DNA of 64,000 bases from Cellulomonas telluris (GTDB lineage: Bacteria; Actinomycetota; Actinomycetes; Actinomycetales; Cellulomonadaceae). The first letter of the stretch is position 1; the number at the start of each line of letters is the position of its first letter. Both the position numbers and the translations under genes were made by a program. The stretch spans positions 496,001 through 560,000 of the forward strand of contig NZ_QXFN01000005.1 of the NCBI RefSeq assembly GCF_004886325.1, in the 5' to 3' direction. Shown here piece after piece: positions 27,201 through 34,372 of this stretch. The notes below the pieces were generated by a model. It saw only the letters and a program-made list of their open reading frames with translations, had not been told where the DNA came from and did no database searches.

Positions 27201-29812
27201 AGGTCCAGCATCTGCGGCGCACCGGTCAGCGCCGTGCGCCAGTACTCCAGGTCCTCCGGCGGCACGGGCGTCGTGGCGGTCCCGGCGGCGTGCCGGAGGT
27301 AGGCGTCGGCGCGCGACGCGTCGGGCGTCCCGCCGTCCAGCGCGTGCGCGAGGTCGTCGAGCACGACACGCACCGACCAGCCGTCCGCGACCGTGTGGTG
27401 CAGGACGAGCACGAGCCGGGCGGCGTCGGGGGCGAGCCGCAGCAGCACGGCGCGCCACAGCGGAGCACGCGTGAGGTCGAACGGCTCGTCGACGGCGGCG
27501 TCCACCAGCTCGGTCGCGACCCGCTCGCGATCGTCCCCCCCGAGCGCGCGCAGGTCGTGCACGACGAGCGGCACCGGCGCCCGCGGGTCGACCTCCTGCC
27601 GGAGCTCGTCGTCCACCAGGCGCAGCCGCACGCGCAGCGCAGCGTGCCCGCGCGCGACCGCGGCCAGCGCGTCCCGCAGCGCCTGCTCGTCGACGTGGCC
27701 CTCGACGTCCACGACCACCGGCACGACGGCGGCGCGCCGGCCCTCGCCGAGCTGGTCCAGCAGCCACTGGCGGCGCTGGGACGCGGTGGCGGGCGCCGAC
27801 GTGAGCGCCTCGTCCCCCGTCCCCGTGGCCGGTCGGGGGCACGCGTCCGCACGCACGAGCCGGTCGGCGAGCGCGCGCACCGTCGCGCCGCCCAGGACGT
27901 CGGCCGCGTCGACGCCCGTCCAGCCCGCGTCCTCGAGCTCCGCGACCAGGGCGACCACCTGCAGCGAGTCGAGCCCGAGCGACGGGGCGCTCGCGTCGAG
28001 GTCCGACGGCTGCAGCGGCCGGCGCAGGGCGGCCGAGAGCCGTGCGCGCACGAACGCGTGCGCGTCGCCCGCCACGTCCTCGGGGCCCGGTAGGAGCGCG
28101 TCGGCCGCCTCCCGCACCGCCGAGCGGCCGAGCTCCGCGAGCTCGCCGGCCAGCAGCCGGGACCGCGTGCGACGACGTGCCACCTTGCCGCTCGAGGTCG
28201 TCTCGACCTGACCGGGCCGGACGGCGACGACCTCCCGCACCGGCACGCCGTGCTCCGCGGTGACGGCCGCGCGGACGTGCTCCGCCAGCGCGGCGGCCTC
28301 CTGCGGCCCCGGCCGGCCCGCCGCCTCGACGACGAGGACGACGTGCTCCTCGTCGTCCTCCGTGACGGCCAGGGCGGCGGACCGGCGCGTGCCGGCGCCG
28401 AGCTCGTCCACCGTGGCCTCGAGGTCCTGGGGGGCGAGGGTGCGCCCGCGCACGACGATCCGGTCGGACGCCCGTCCGGTGACGTACAGCTCACCGCCCT
28501 CGACGAAGCCGAGGTCGCCGGTCCGCAGCTCGCGGACGCCGTCAGGGCCGACGGGGAAGGTGGCCGCGCTCGCCTCGGGGGCGCGCCAGTAGCCCGCCGC
28601 GAGGCTCGGCCCCGCGACGCAGATCTCGCCGACGGTCCCGTCCGGCACGGTCGTCCCGTCCTGCGCACGGACGCGCACGGCGTGACCGGCCGCCGGTGCG
28701 CCGCAGCTGACGAGCGTGACGCCCGCCGGGTCGGGCACGGCGCGCCCCTCCTGGGCCAGCGCGTCCGACGCGAACCGCCCGGTGCGCGCTCCCGCCCCCG
28801 CACGCGCGGCGGTGACCATGAGCGTCGACTCGGCCAGGCCGTAGCACGGCAGCACCGCGTCCTCCCGGAAGCCGCTGCCCGCGAACGCACGCGCGAAACG
28901 GTCCAGCGTGCGGGCGCGCACCGGCTCGGCACCGTGGAACGCGACGCGCCAGCTCGACAGGTCGAGCTCCGCCCGGTCGCCGGGGGTCGTCCGTGCCACG
29001 CAGAGGTCGTAGGCGAAGCCGGGGCCGCCGCTGGTCGTCGCACGGTGCGCGTCGACCGCGCGCAGCCACTCCACCGGGCGGCGCAGGAACGTCTCCGGCG
29101 CCATGAGCACGCCCGTCGCCCCCAGCCACAGGGACTGCAGCGCCCCGCCGACGAGCCCCATGTCGTGGAACAGCGGCAACCAGCTCACGACGACGGTCCC
29201 GGCGTCGTGGCCGAACCGCTCGGCGATGGCGCGCTCGTTCGCCGCGAGCGCGCCGTGGGTGACGACGACACCCTTGGGCGCGCTCGTCGAGCCGGACGTG
29301 TACTGCAGGAACGCCACGTCGTCGGGCGCCGCGGCCACCGGGTCGCCGCCGGCGGAGACCGCGGAGACGTCGGCGGCGCCGAGGTCCTCGCCGGTGAGCA
29401 CGACGGCAGGCCGGCCGGCCCCGGGCTCGGCGTCCCGCCACGCGCGGACCTGGTCGCGCAGCGCGGCCGACGTGACGACCGCGGCCGCCCCGCAGTCCCG
29501 CGCGATCGCGTCCACGCGCTCCCACCGCCCGCCCGCGGGCGGGTAGGCGGGCACCGGGACCATGCCGGCGTAGAGGCAGCCCAGGAACGCGACGAGGTAG
29601 TCGAGCGAGGCCGGGTGCGCGAGGAGCACACGGCTGCCCGGCCGCAGGTCGGCGCGCAGCCGTGCGGCGGCCGCGCGGCACCGGGCGTCGAGCTCGCGGT
29701 GCCCCACACGCGTCCCGCGGTCCGCGCGCGGCTCCCACCAGTACAGGCCCCGGGTGCCGTCGTCGGCGGCGGCGGCGGCACGGACGAGGGCGTCGACGAC
29801 AGTCGTCGGCAT
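21269..29812 (-). CDS. Non-ribosomal peptide synthetase with fatty-acyl-AMP ligase loading domain (FAAL-ACP-C-A-PCP-Cy-A-PCP)
   Basis: A 2847-residue megaenzyme. Domains: FAAL-type ligase 1-560 (YTSGSTSAPKG 171-181); carrier 583-652 (Ser616 in GLDSL); condensation 672-1110 (HHTVADG 805-811); adenylation A1 1130-1625 (A10 Lys1617); carrier 1664-1735 (Ser1696); heterocyclization Cy 1757-2200 (DxxxxDxxS at 1896-1904, PLNDIQEAYWVGR); adenylation A2 2225-2730 (FTSGSTGTPQGV); carrier 2745-2815 (Ser2777). A2's specificity residues read D-L-Y-N-L-S-M-V-W, close to the cysteine code of Cy-linked domains, so a thiazoline is expected. A1 is atypical: its A3 loop is VVLTSGSRGEPRAVL, and SALGHDPLQRD replaces the usual Asp235 region. 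There is no terminal thioesterase. The ATG at 29812 lies 14 nt after the ketosynthase stop. Predicted to build an N-acyl-X-thiazoline; X and the acyl chain are unknown. Confidence 0.93.
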   Translation of the reverse strand: MPTTVVDALVRAAAAADDGTRGLYWWEPRADRGTRVGHRELDARCRAAAARLRADLRPGSRVLLAHPASLDYLVAFLGCLYAGMVPVPAYPPAGGRWERVDAIARDCGAAAVVTSAALRDQVRAWRDAEPGAGRPAVVLTGEDLGAADVSAVSAGGDPVAAAPDDVAFLQYTSGSTSAPKGVVVTHGALAANERAIAERFGHDAGTVVVSWLPLFHDMGLVGGALQSLWLGATGVLMAPETFLRRPVEWLRAVDAHRATTSGGPGFAYDLCVARTTPGDRAELDLSSWRVAFHGAEPVRARTLDRFARAFAGSGFREDAVLPCYGLAESTLMVTAARAGAGARTGRFASDALAQEGRAVPDPAGVTLVSCGAPAAGHAVRVRAQDGTTVPDGTVGEICVAGPSLAAGYWRAPEASAATFPVGPDGVRELRTGDLGFVEGGELYVTGRASDRIVVRGRTLAPQDLEATVDELGAGTRRSAALAVTEDDEEHVVLVVEAAGRPGPQEAAALAEHVRAAVTAEHGVPVREVVAVRPGQVETTSSGKVARRRTRSRLLAGELAELGRSAVREAADALLPGPEDVAGDAHAFVRARLSAALRRPLQPSDLDASAPSLGLDSLQVVALVAELEDAGWTGVDAADVLGGATVRALADRLVRADACPRPATGTGDEALTSAPATASQRRQWLLDQLGEGRRAAVVPVVVDVEGHVDEQALRDALAAVARGHAALRVRLRLVDDELRQEVDPRAPVPLVVHDLRALGGDDRERVATELVDAAVDEPFDLTRAPLWRAVLLRLAPDAARLVLVLHHTVADGWSVRVVLDDLAHALDGGTPDASRADAYLRHAAGTATTPVPPEDLEYWRTALTGAPQMLDLPLDHRRPVQRGFRGRTVRRAVGPDRADALVAAARAAGVTPFAVLCGAVATVLARWTGQRDLLVGAPVAQRSDARLARAVGPLLTTVPLRVRTDAQATHGDLARQVADATRGALAHAVPFEALCDAVLDRADPAVPPLCQVFVNHLAFGPPERHAGGLRMRARPVLDVAAKFDVALYLVGADSPGAEAELVVVHDADLVEPARAEELLDQCLLVLDEAVRHPGRPWDGTPLQTDRGRALADVTTALPDVPAPTVADLLTALERHGAERPAAVAVRDAARSLTYAELAADVDGLARALLEAGAGPDDVVLVDGVRDGRLPGALLAVLRAGAAFCVLDAGLPTARRVALATRVGPAVWLTLREGGDGDEDVARALGDGVPRVPVDVRVDGPAPVRATAGAAGSVVLTSGSRGEPRAVLGARDALTAFLAEESGTYGLGVDDRFAMLSALGHDPLQRDVLTAVWNGATVLVPRAEEYADPVVLWRWLRREGPTVAHLTPSTVRFLATGAGDDEAAPTLRLVTVVGEVLDRATARLAARLFPAARVVQLYGATETQRVLTRWEVPHDLDDAPDVLPVGRPPAGAQVVVMTERGLPAGVGELGEVALRSRHLALGYRGDPGATAARFVVNPWRPGDTGDRLHLTGDRGRLDPDGTLRLVGRTDRQLQVRGFRVEPAEIEAAVADHPAVTECVVLGDRPGTAVESTVAYVVGSALERVPDAELRAHVEQRLPSSMVPRRWVRLPALPRGATGKVDTAALRVAGDAAPTGPAAAGPAPVVPGRGGQAPAAAPGGLGHGRTHVTELRLAALWAETLDVEWVDPADSFFALGGDSLRAAALLARVRRDLGVEVTMRELFGAPTLGGLARLVAGRRAAADERADLDVVLEPDPAGRFEPFPLNDIQEAYWVGRLASLDGGGVASHSYTELDGPAPGATALDPQRLRRAFQRLVERHDMLRCVVTPDGRQRVLDPAPRVEVVVHDVRDASADAVERHLRSVRDRLSHLCRDGTSWPLFDVEVSLLPGGRHRVHLSVDFLVADASSWGVLAPELTALYADPDAELPAVGLRFRDYVLAERARVGGPAYRRAEEYWRSRGDLPPGPALPGPAGPGPAQPRAPRFRRRAAEMPAAAWAAVRATAAAEGVTPNALLAAAFAEVLSGWSATSRFTLDVTMSGREPWHPDVPRLVGDFTSLTLVDVDSGAAPDLRTLVRAVHERLWESVEHRAVSGVRVLRTVAAARGGEPLAVPVVFTSKLGLDDGVATSGTLTWLGERAFALTQTPQVTLDHQVSQAPDGRLVYNWDAVDDAYAPGVVDAMFAAYGRLLTALAADPTTLGRRFDDLLTPDERRRRDEANATGTVLPTGALDAPVRRVAAVRPDAPAVLAPAATLTHGQLDALADDVTRRLVAAGCAPGELVAVVMDKGWEQVPAVLGVLRAGAAYLPVDAGAPARRVADVLRLGRVRHVLTQPGVPARHRLAELVGHVLEVATAPVPAAPPSPRRTAAPADLAYVIFTSGSTGTPQGVMMEHGAALNTVLDVNARHGVSEDDRVYGISGLGFDLSVYDVFGLLGAGGAVVLPHAESLRDPAAWHRDLHERRVTVWNSAPALMVMLVEWLERHGERLPDALRLVLLSGDWVPVDLADRVRALGRDVRVVSMGGATEAAVWSIDHLVGARDPSWPSVPYGRPMANQRFHVVDEHLRTRPDWAVGRLLIAGAGLARGYWDNPARTQERFFTLPGGERCYRTGDLGRVRPCGDIEFLGREDFQLKIQGHRVEPGEVEAAVRSHPDVDAVVAVGDGTGAGRRLVAYVVARPGSPASTQTPSRADGDVDASLRAHVAERLPAALVPSVFVLLPALPVSTNGKVDRAALPPVPAASLGAVPRTTGPAPFEDVVAEAFDEVLGCGPVAADQNFFALGGTSLSAIRLQDRLHRATGVELAMPALFRHGTVAELAALLDAAGRADRGASRPTASAARQRGEEMRRARGARRR

Positions 29813-29826
29813 CGGTGCCCCCGGCG

Positions 29827-31677
29827 TCAGAGGGCCGCGTCGTACACGTGCGCGACGGGGGCCACCGGGATGTCGACCCAGTGCCGCGCCGGCTCGAACG
29901 CGTACGTCGGCAGCGGGACGCGGCGCCGCCGTGTCCCCGCGTGCAGCGCGGCCCAGTCGACGGGCACGCCCCCGAGCCACGCGGCCGCCAGGTCGCGGGC
30001 CGCGGCGTCGTCGAGCGGGCCGCCGCCCGGCGCCGCCCACGGGCGGGTGCCGGCGGGGGCACCGGTCACGGGCCCCACGGCCACGGCGGAGCGCAGGGCG
30101 TCCGCGAGGCCCCGCGCCTGCGTGCCGGTGACGGCGAGGCGGTGCTGCATCTGCCGCCGACCGACCTGCAGCGTGTAGCAGACGTCCGCGACGTCCTGGT
30201 CGTCGACCTCCGTCTCGAGGTGGTCGGCCAACCGCTCGCGCATCCGCTCGAGCGCGGCGGGGGTCCGGGCCGACAGGACGAGGACCTGCGGGCCGGCCCA
30301 CGGCGTCGAGGGCTCGGCCGCCGGCGGCCCCTGCAGGACGACGTGGCCGTTGGTGCCGCCCACGCCGTAGGAGCTGACCGCGGCCAGGCGCGGTCCGGGC
30401 TCGTCGGGCCACGGCTCGTGCGCGAGCGCCACGCGGAACGGGCTCTCGTCGAAGCGGATGTGCGGGTTGGGCCGGTCGAAGTTGATCGTCGGGACGACCT
30501 CGCCGCGCTCCACGCACAGCGCCGCCTTGATGACCGCCGCCATGCCCGCCGCGACGTTGAGGTGGCCGACGTTGCTCTTCACCGAGCCGATCGCGCAGAA
30601 CCCCGTGTCGGGCGTGAACTCCCGGAAGGCGCGCGTCAGCGCCTCCACCTCGATGGGGTCCCCGTTCTGGGTGCCCGAGCCGTTGGCCTCCAGCAGGCGG
30701 ATCCGGCGGGGGTCCACACCGCTCACGGCGAGGGCGGCCGCCGCGGCGTCGGCGATGCCGTCCACGCTGGGCGCCTTGAACACCGACTTGCGACCGCCGT
30801 CGTTGGTCACCGCGCTGCCCTTGACGACCGCGCGGACGGTGTCCCCGTCGGCGAGGGCGTCCGCGAGGCGCTTGAGGACGAGCACGCCCATCCCGCTGCT
30901 GTAGACGGTCCCGCGCCCGTCCGCGTCGAAGCTGCGGATGTGGCCGTCGGGCGAGATGAGGTTGCCCGGCTCGTAGACGTAGCCCTTCACCTGGGGCGAG
31001 TAGACCGTGATCGCCCCCGCGAGCGCGACGTCGCACTCCCGGTTGAGCAGCGCCTGGCACGCCTGGTGGACGGCGACGACCGATGTCGAGCACGCCGTCT
31101 GGACGGTCATGACGGGCCCGCGCAGGCCCAGGTGGTGCGCGGCGAGCGTCGTGAGGAAGTCCTTGTCGGTCATGACGAGCAGGTCGATGCCGTGGAACTG
31201 CTTGACGTGCGTCTCGCGCGCGTGCCGCAGGTTGTTGAGCAGGTAGGTGTTGAACGCCTGGCCCGCGAACAGGCCGACGCGACCGTCGTACTGGTCGGTG
31301 TCGTAGCCCGCCTCCTCCAGCGCCTTCCAGAGGAACTCGAGGAACAGCCGCTGCTGGGGGTCGGTGACCTCCGCCTCGAGCGGTGTGAAGCCGAAGAACT
31401 CGTGGTCGAACAGCTCGACCTCGTCGATGACGCCCTTGGCGCGCACGTAGCTCGGGTCGGCCACCCGCTCGGCGGGGACGCCCGCGGCGATCATCTCCTC
31501 CGGGGTGAAGTGCGAGATGGTCTCGCGCCCCTCGCGGAGCACCTCCCACAGCTCCTCGACGTCGTCGGCGCCGGGGAACCGGCACCGCATCGCCACGATC
31601 GCGACGTCCCCGTCGTCGAACGCCTCGTCGTGCCCGGCGCCCTCGCGACCGGTTCCCTGCGGACGACAGCCGTCCAT
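29827..31677 (-). CDS. Free-standing type I polyketide ketosynthase with altered catalytic motif
   Basis: A 616-residue protein: KS domain about 24-450, then a post-KS linker ending in LPTYAFEPARHWVD as in modular PKSs. No acyltransferase, reductase or carrier domain follows. The active-site Cys196 (TVQTACSTS) and His372 (KSNVGHLN) are present, but the middle motif, normally EAHGTGT, reads EANGSGT, with Asn332 in place of the His that assists decarboxylation. Loss of this His is a mark of non-elongating KS domains in trans-AT systems. It is the first gene of the synthetase transcript, so it may transfer or extend the acyl chain before the NRPS; with no AT in the window, any malonyl unit would come from elsewhere. 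Confidence 0.9.
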   Translation of the reverse strand: MDGCRPQGTGREGAGHDEAFDDGDVAIVAMRCRFPGADDVEELWEVLREGRETISHFTPEEMIAAGVPAERVADPSYVRAKGVIDEVELFDHEFFGFTPLEAEVTDPQQRLFLEFLWKALEEAGYDTDQYDGRVGLFAGQAFNTYLLNNLRHARETHVKQFHGIDLLVMTDKDFLTTLAAHHLGLRGPVMTVQTACSTSVVAVHQACQALLNRECDVALAGAITVYSPQVKGYVYEPGNLISPDGHIRSFDADGRGTVYSSGMGVLVLKRLADALADGDTVRAVVKGSAVTNDGGRKSVFKAPSVDGIADAAAAALAVSGVDPRRIRLLEANGSGTQNGDPIEVEALTRAFREFTPDTGFCAIGSVKSNVGHLNVAAGMAAVIKAALCVERGEVVPTINFDRPNPHIRFDESPFRVALAHEPWPDEPGPRLAAVSSYGVGGTNGHVVLQGPPAAEPSTPWAGPQVLVLSARTPAALERMRERLADHLETEVDDQDVADVCYTLQVGRRQMQHRLAVTGTQARGLADALRSAVAVGPVTGAPAGTRPWAAPGGGPLDDAAARDLAAAWLGGVPVDWAALHAGTRRRRVPLPTYAFEPARHWVDIPVAPVAHVYDAAL

Positions 31678-31728
31678 CGATCAGCCCCCTGCCTCTCGTC
31701 GGCGCGCCCGGACCGAGCCGCCGCGGGC

Positions 31729-31757
31729 ACCCTCCCGGCTGGGCCCGGAGGCGTCAA
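31729..31757 (-). promoter_or_regulatory. Candidate promoter of the ketosynthase-NRPS operon
   Basis: On the minus strand TTGACG (31757-31752), a 17-bp spacer and GAGGGT (31734-31729), about 50 nt before the ketosynthase ATG. Just upstream, 31783-31794 holds the interrupted palindrome GTGTCGTGACAC, a possible regulator site overlapping the end of the preceding gene region. Confidence 0.45.
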
Positions 31758-31795
31758 GGGGATGTCTCACCCAGAGGACGGCGTGTCGTGACACC

Positions 31796-32935
31796 TCACC
31801 CGAGCGCCGGCACCCAGTCCGCACGGTCGACCGCGTGCCCCAGCACGCGCGACGCCTCGAGCTCGGAGAGCACCCGTTCCCCGTGCCGCACGGCCGCGGA
31901 CCGCTGCCGCGCGGACGCCGGGACGAGGTCGACGAGCCAGAGGGGGCGCAGCCGTGCGCCGCGCAGCACCTTGGCCTCCGCCGACTCGATCCCCAGGTGC
32001 ACCGCGCGCAGGCCCCGCTCGTACGCCAGGCGCACCGGCCAGTGGAACGCGAGCGCGAAGTACGCCGGCTCCCCCGCGGTGGCCTCGTGGTCCACGCCGA
32101 GGGCTCGCAGGTACAGCGTGTCGCCCTGGGCGTAGAACGAGACGAAGCCGACGGCGCGCCCGTCGCGGCGCAGCACGAGGGCCTCGGCCCGGTCCCCCGT
32201 CGCCGCGGCCTGCGCACGCAGGGACGCGGTCAGCGGACCGACGGGGGCGGGGTGCCCGTACCGCTCCTGGGTGCGTGCGAGCAGGGGCGCGACCTCGTCC
32301 ACGACGTCCGCGAGGGGGCGCCGCTCGACGTCGGCGGCCAACCGCTCGGCGGCCGCCACCTCCGGCCGCAGCCGGCGGCGGCGGTGCCCGCCCAGGCGCT
32401 CCAGGTGGTCCTCGACCCCGGTCCCCACCAACGGCACCCAGGCGTCGGTCGCCACGTGCACCACGAGCGCGTCCGGCACGACCGTGCGCAGCCGCACCGC
32501 CGTCGCCGTGTCCGCGTACGGCGCGACGAGGCCGTCCAGCCCGGCGTCGTGCGCGGTGCGCGCGAGCGTGGTGACGAGGGCGGCGACGGCGTCGTCGAGC
32601 CGTGCCCCGTCCGCGTCCGGCGCCGTGAGCACCGCGGTGCGGTACCCGCGCCGTGGGCCCAGCTGGAGCCGCTGCCCGGCGGCGTGCAGGCCGCGGGCGG
32701 CGAGCAGGTCCGGCCAGCGGTAGAACGCGTTGCCCTCCCGCGTGACCTGCGCGAACGGCAGCGCCGCGAGCGGTGCGGTGTCGCGCGCGAGGGCGCAGCC
32801 GACCGTGCCGGTCGGGTCGGTCGCGGTGGCGCGCAGCCACGGCAGGTCCGAGTAGAGGTGGTCCCGCGCGAGCACCGACCACCCGGCCGCGCCGTCGACC
32901 TCCGCGACGTCGCGGACGTCGACCTGCACGCTCAC
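31796..32935 (-). CDS. GNAT-fold protein (peptidogalycan/BioF2-like acyltransferase)
   Basis: A 379-residue protein. The second half (about 190-340) has the layout of the BioF2/FemAB-like GNAT acyltransferases: RRRRLRPEVAAAERLAADVE, VLRRDGRAVGFVSFYAQGDTLYLRALGVD, then YFALAFHWPVRLAYERGLRAVHLG, a pattern also seen in proteins annotated as peptidogalycan biosynthesis proteins. The N-terminal third (YSDLPWLRA) matches the same family. FemAB-type relatives transfer aminoacyl groups from tRNA. GTG at 32935 overlaps the M20 stop (GTGA), so the two are coupled. It could acylate the peptide product; this is inference, the donor is unknown. Confidence 0.75.
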   Translation of the reverse strand: MSVQVDVRDVAEVDGAAGWSVLARDHLYSDLPWLRATATDPTGTVGCALARDTAPLAALPFAQVTREGNAFYRWPDLLAARGLHAAGQRLQLGPRRGYRTAVLTAPDADGARLDDAVAALVTTLARTAHDAGLDGLVAPYADTATAVRLRTVVPDALVVHVATDAWVPLVGTGVEDHLERLGGHRRRRLRPEVAAAERLAADVERRPLADVVDEVAPLLARTQERYGHPAPVGPLTASLRAQAAATGDRAEALVLRRDGRAVGFVSFYAQGDTLYLRALGVDHEATAGEPAYFALAFHWPVRLAYERGLRAVHLGIESAEAKVLRGARLRPLWLVDLVPASARQRSAAVRHGERVLSELEASRVLGHAVDRADWVPALG

Positions 32936-34248
32936 GCCGGCGCCCCGCCGTCGAGCAGCTCGTCCGCGCGGGACGGCCCGCCCTGCGCCGCGAAGGCCGC
33001 CCGCACGTCGGCGAGCAGGTCCGGGTCGGCCAGGACGTCGACGGCCGTCAGCGCGAGCGCCGCCGCGGAGTCCCGGACGGCGGCCGCGGCGCGCTCCCCG
33101 GTGGTCCAGCGCGCGAACTCCGCCGTGTGGACCGTCACGTGCGGCGGGCTGGTGGCCACGAGCGGCTGGATCGCCGGGACCCGGACGCTGACGTTGCCGA
33201 GGTCGGTCGACGCGGCCAGCCCGGAGGGCAGGGCCCCGGGCTCGAGGAGCACCCGGCCCTGCGCCTCCAGGTGGAGGGCGAACCTGTCCGCCAGCGGGAC
33301 GTTGTTGCGCATCGGCAGGTACGCGGGCCGCTCGTCCCACGTGACCTCGACCTCGGTGCCGGTGGCGTCGGCCGCGGCGCGCAGCACCGCCTCGACGCGT
33401 CCGCTCAGCTCGCGCAGCCCGTCCACCGACCCCGAGCGGATGCCCACCCGGGCGCGGGTGTCCGCGGGCACGACGCCCGGTGTCTCACCCCCGTCGGTGA
33501 TGACCAGGTGCACCCGGTCGTCGGGGAGCACGTGCTGGCGCAGCTGTGCGAGCCCCTGGTAGGCGAGCACCACCGCGTCGAGCGCGTTGCGCCCGAGGAA
33601 GGGCGTCGCGGCGGCGTGCGCGGCGACCCCCCGGTACCGCACCGCGGCGGACCGGGCGCCCGCCCAGACGTGCCGGGACAGGTCGACGCCCGAGGGGTGG
33701 ACCATGAGCACGGCGTCGACGCCGTCGAACGCGCCCGCGCGCGCCAGCAGCTCCTTGCCCCCACCGCCCTCCTCACCGGGCGTCCCCAGGAGCACGACGG
33801 TCCCGCCGACGTCCGAGGTGCGCGCCGCGGCGGCGAGGAACGCACCGACCGCCGCCGCGCAGATGAGGTTGTGGCCGCACGCGTGCCCCAGACCCGGCAG
33901 CGCGTCGTACTCGGCGAGCAGGGCGACCGTCGGCCCCCCGGTGCCGACCTCGGCGCGGAAGGCGGTCGCGAGACCGTGCGCGCCGACCGTCGCCGTGACG
34001 CCGTGCCGCGCGAGGACGTCGCACGCGGCGGCGACGGACGCGTGCTCGGCGAAGGCGGTCTCCGGCCGGGCGTGCAGCCGGTCGGCCAGCCCGACCAGGT
34101 CGTCGAGGACGTCCTCGACGGTGGCGGTGACGGCGGCGCGCACGTGCGCCGGGGCGCCGTCGTGCCGGGGTTCGGTCGGGCGGGCCCGTCGCGCCACGGC
34201 GTTCGTGACCACGTCGGCGAGATAACGGCGTGCGGCATCGGTGGACAC
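32932..34248 (-). CDS. M20-family amidohydrolase/peptidase
   Basis: A 438-residue metalloenzyme of the M20D/AbgB group. Metal-site motifs are visible: EYDALPGLGHACGHNL, GTPGEEGGGGKELL and a later HAAATPFLGRNALDAV dimerization-lid region. Relatives hydrolyse N-acyl amino acids or aminobenzoyl-glutamate. The GTG at 34248 (STDAARRYL) is the first start before conserved sequence; a GGGGGCC stretch upstream is a possible ribosome site. It overlaps the GNAT gene by 4 nt and opens the biosynthetic region. A pro-peptide or acyl removal step is plausible; it could equally be a resistance or recycling enzyme. Confidence 0.85.
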   Translation of the reverse strand: MSTDAARRYLADVVTNAVARRARPTEPRHDGAPAHVRAAVTATVEDVLDDLVGLADRLHARPETAFAEHASVAAACDVLARHGVTATVGAHGLATAFRAEVGTGGPTVALLAEYDALPGLGHACGHNLICAAAVGAFLAAAARTSDVGGTVVLLGTPGEEGGGGKELLARAGAFDGVDAVLMVHPSGVDLSRHVWAGARSAAVRYRGVAAHAAATPFLGRNALDAVVLAYQGLAQLRQHVLPDDRVHLVITDGGETPGVVPADTRARVGIRSGSVDGLRELSGRVEAVLRAAADATGTEVEVTWDERPAYLPMRNNVPLADRFALHLEAQGRVLLEPGALPSGLAASTDLGNVSVRVPAIQPLVATSPPHVTVHTAEFARWTTGERAAAAVRDSAAALALTAVDVLADPDLLADVRAAFAAQGGPSRADELLDGGAPA

Positions 34249-34348
34249 GTGACGAGGCCCCCTGGTCTCGGTGCGCGGCTCCGCGCGGCACCGCGCGGCG
34301 GCACAGGTATAGCACCGGCGGCGCGGCGGCGGTGGGCTCCGCCCGCCC

Positions 34349-34366
34349 GGCCGCCGCGCGGCGGCC
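34349..34366. terminator. Perfect 18-bp palindrome downstream of ilvD
   Basis: GGCCGCCGCGCGGCGGCC, directly after the ilvD stop (34373) on the minus strand. Likely the ilvD terminator hairpin; no T-run. Confidence 0.5.
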
Positions 34367-34372
34367 CGCGGC

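Noticed and set aside
21173..28093. A 2306-codon open frame on the plus strand antisense to the synthetase
   Set aside because: Protein is Arg/Gly/His/Asp-rich without any recognisable motif; it is what long high-GC genes give on the opposite strand. The minus strand has a complete domain series.
29827..31585. Extension of the synthetase frame through the ketosynthase region, as one giant protein
   Set aside because: The ketosynthase is clearly coded in another frame with its own start and stop; the extension upstream of 29812 has no motifs.
34250..34372. Possible small RNA or riboswitch between ilvD and M20
   Set aside because: Only a GC-rich palindrome typical of a terminator and no conserved fold visible.
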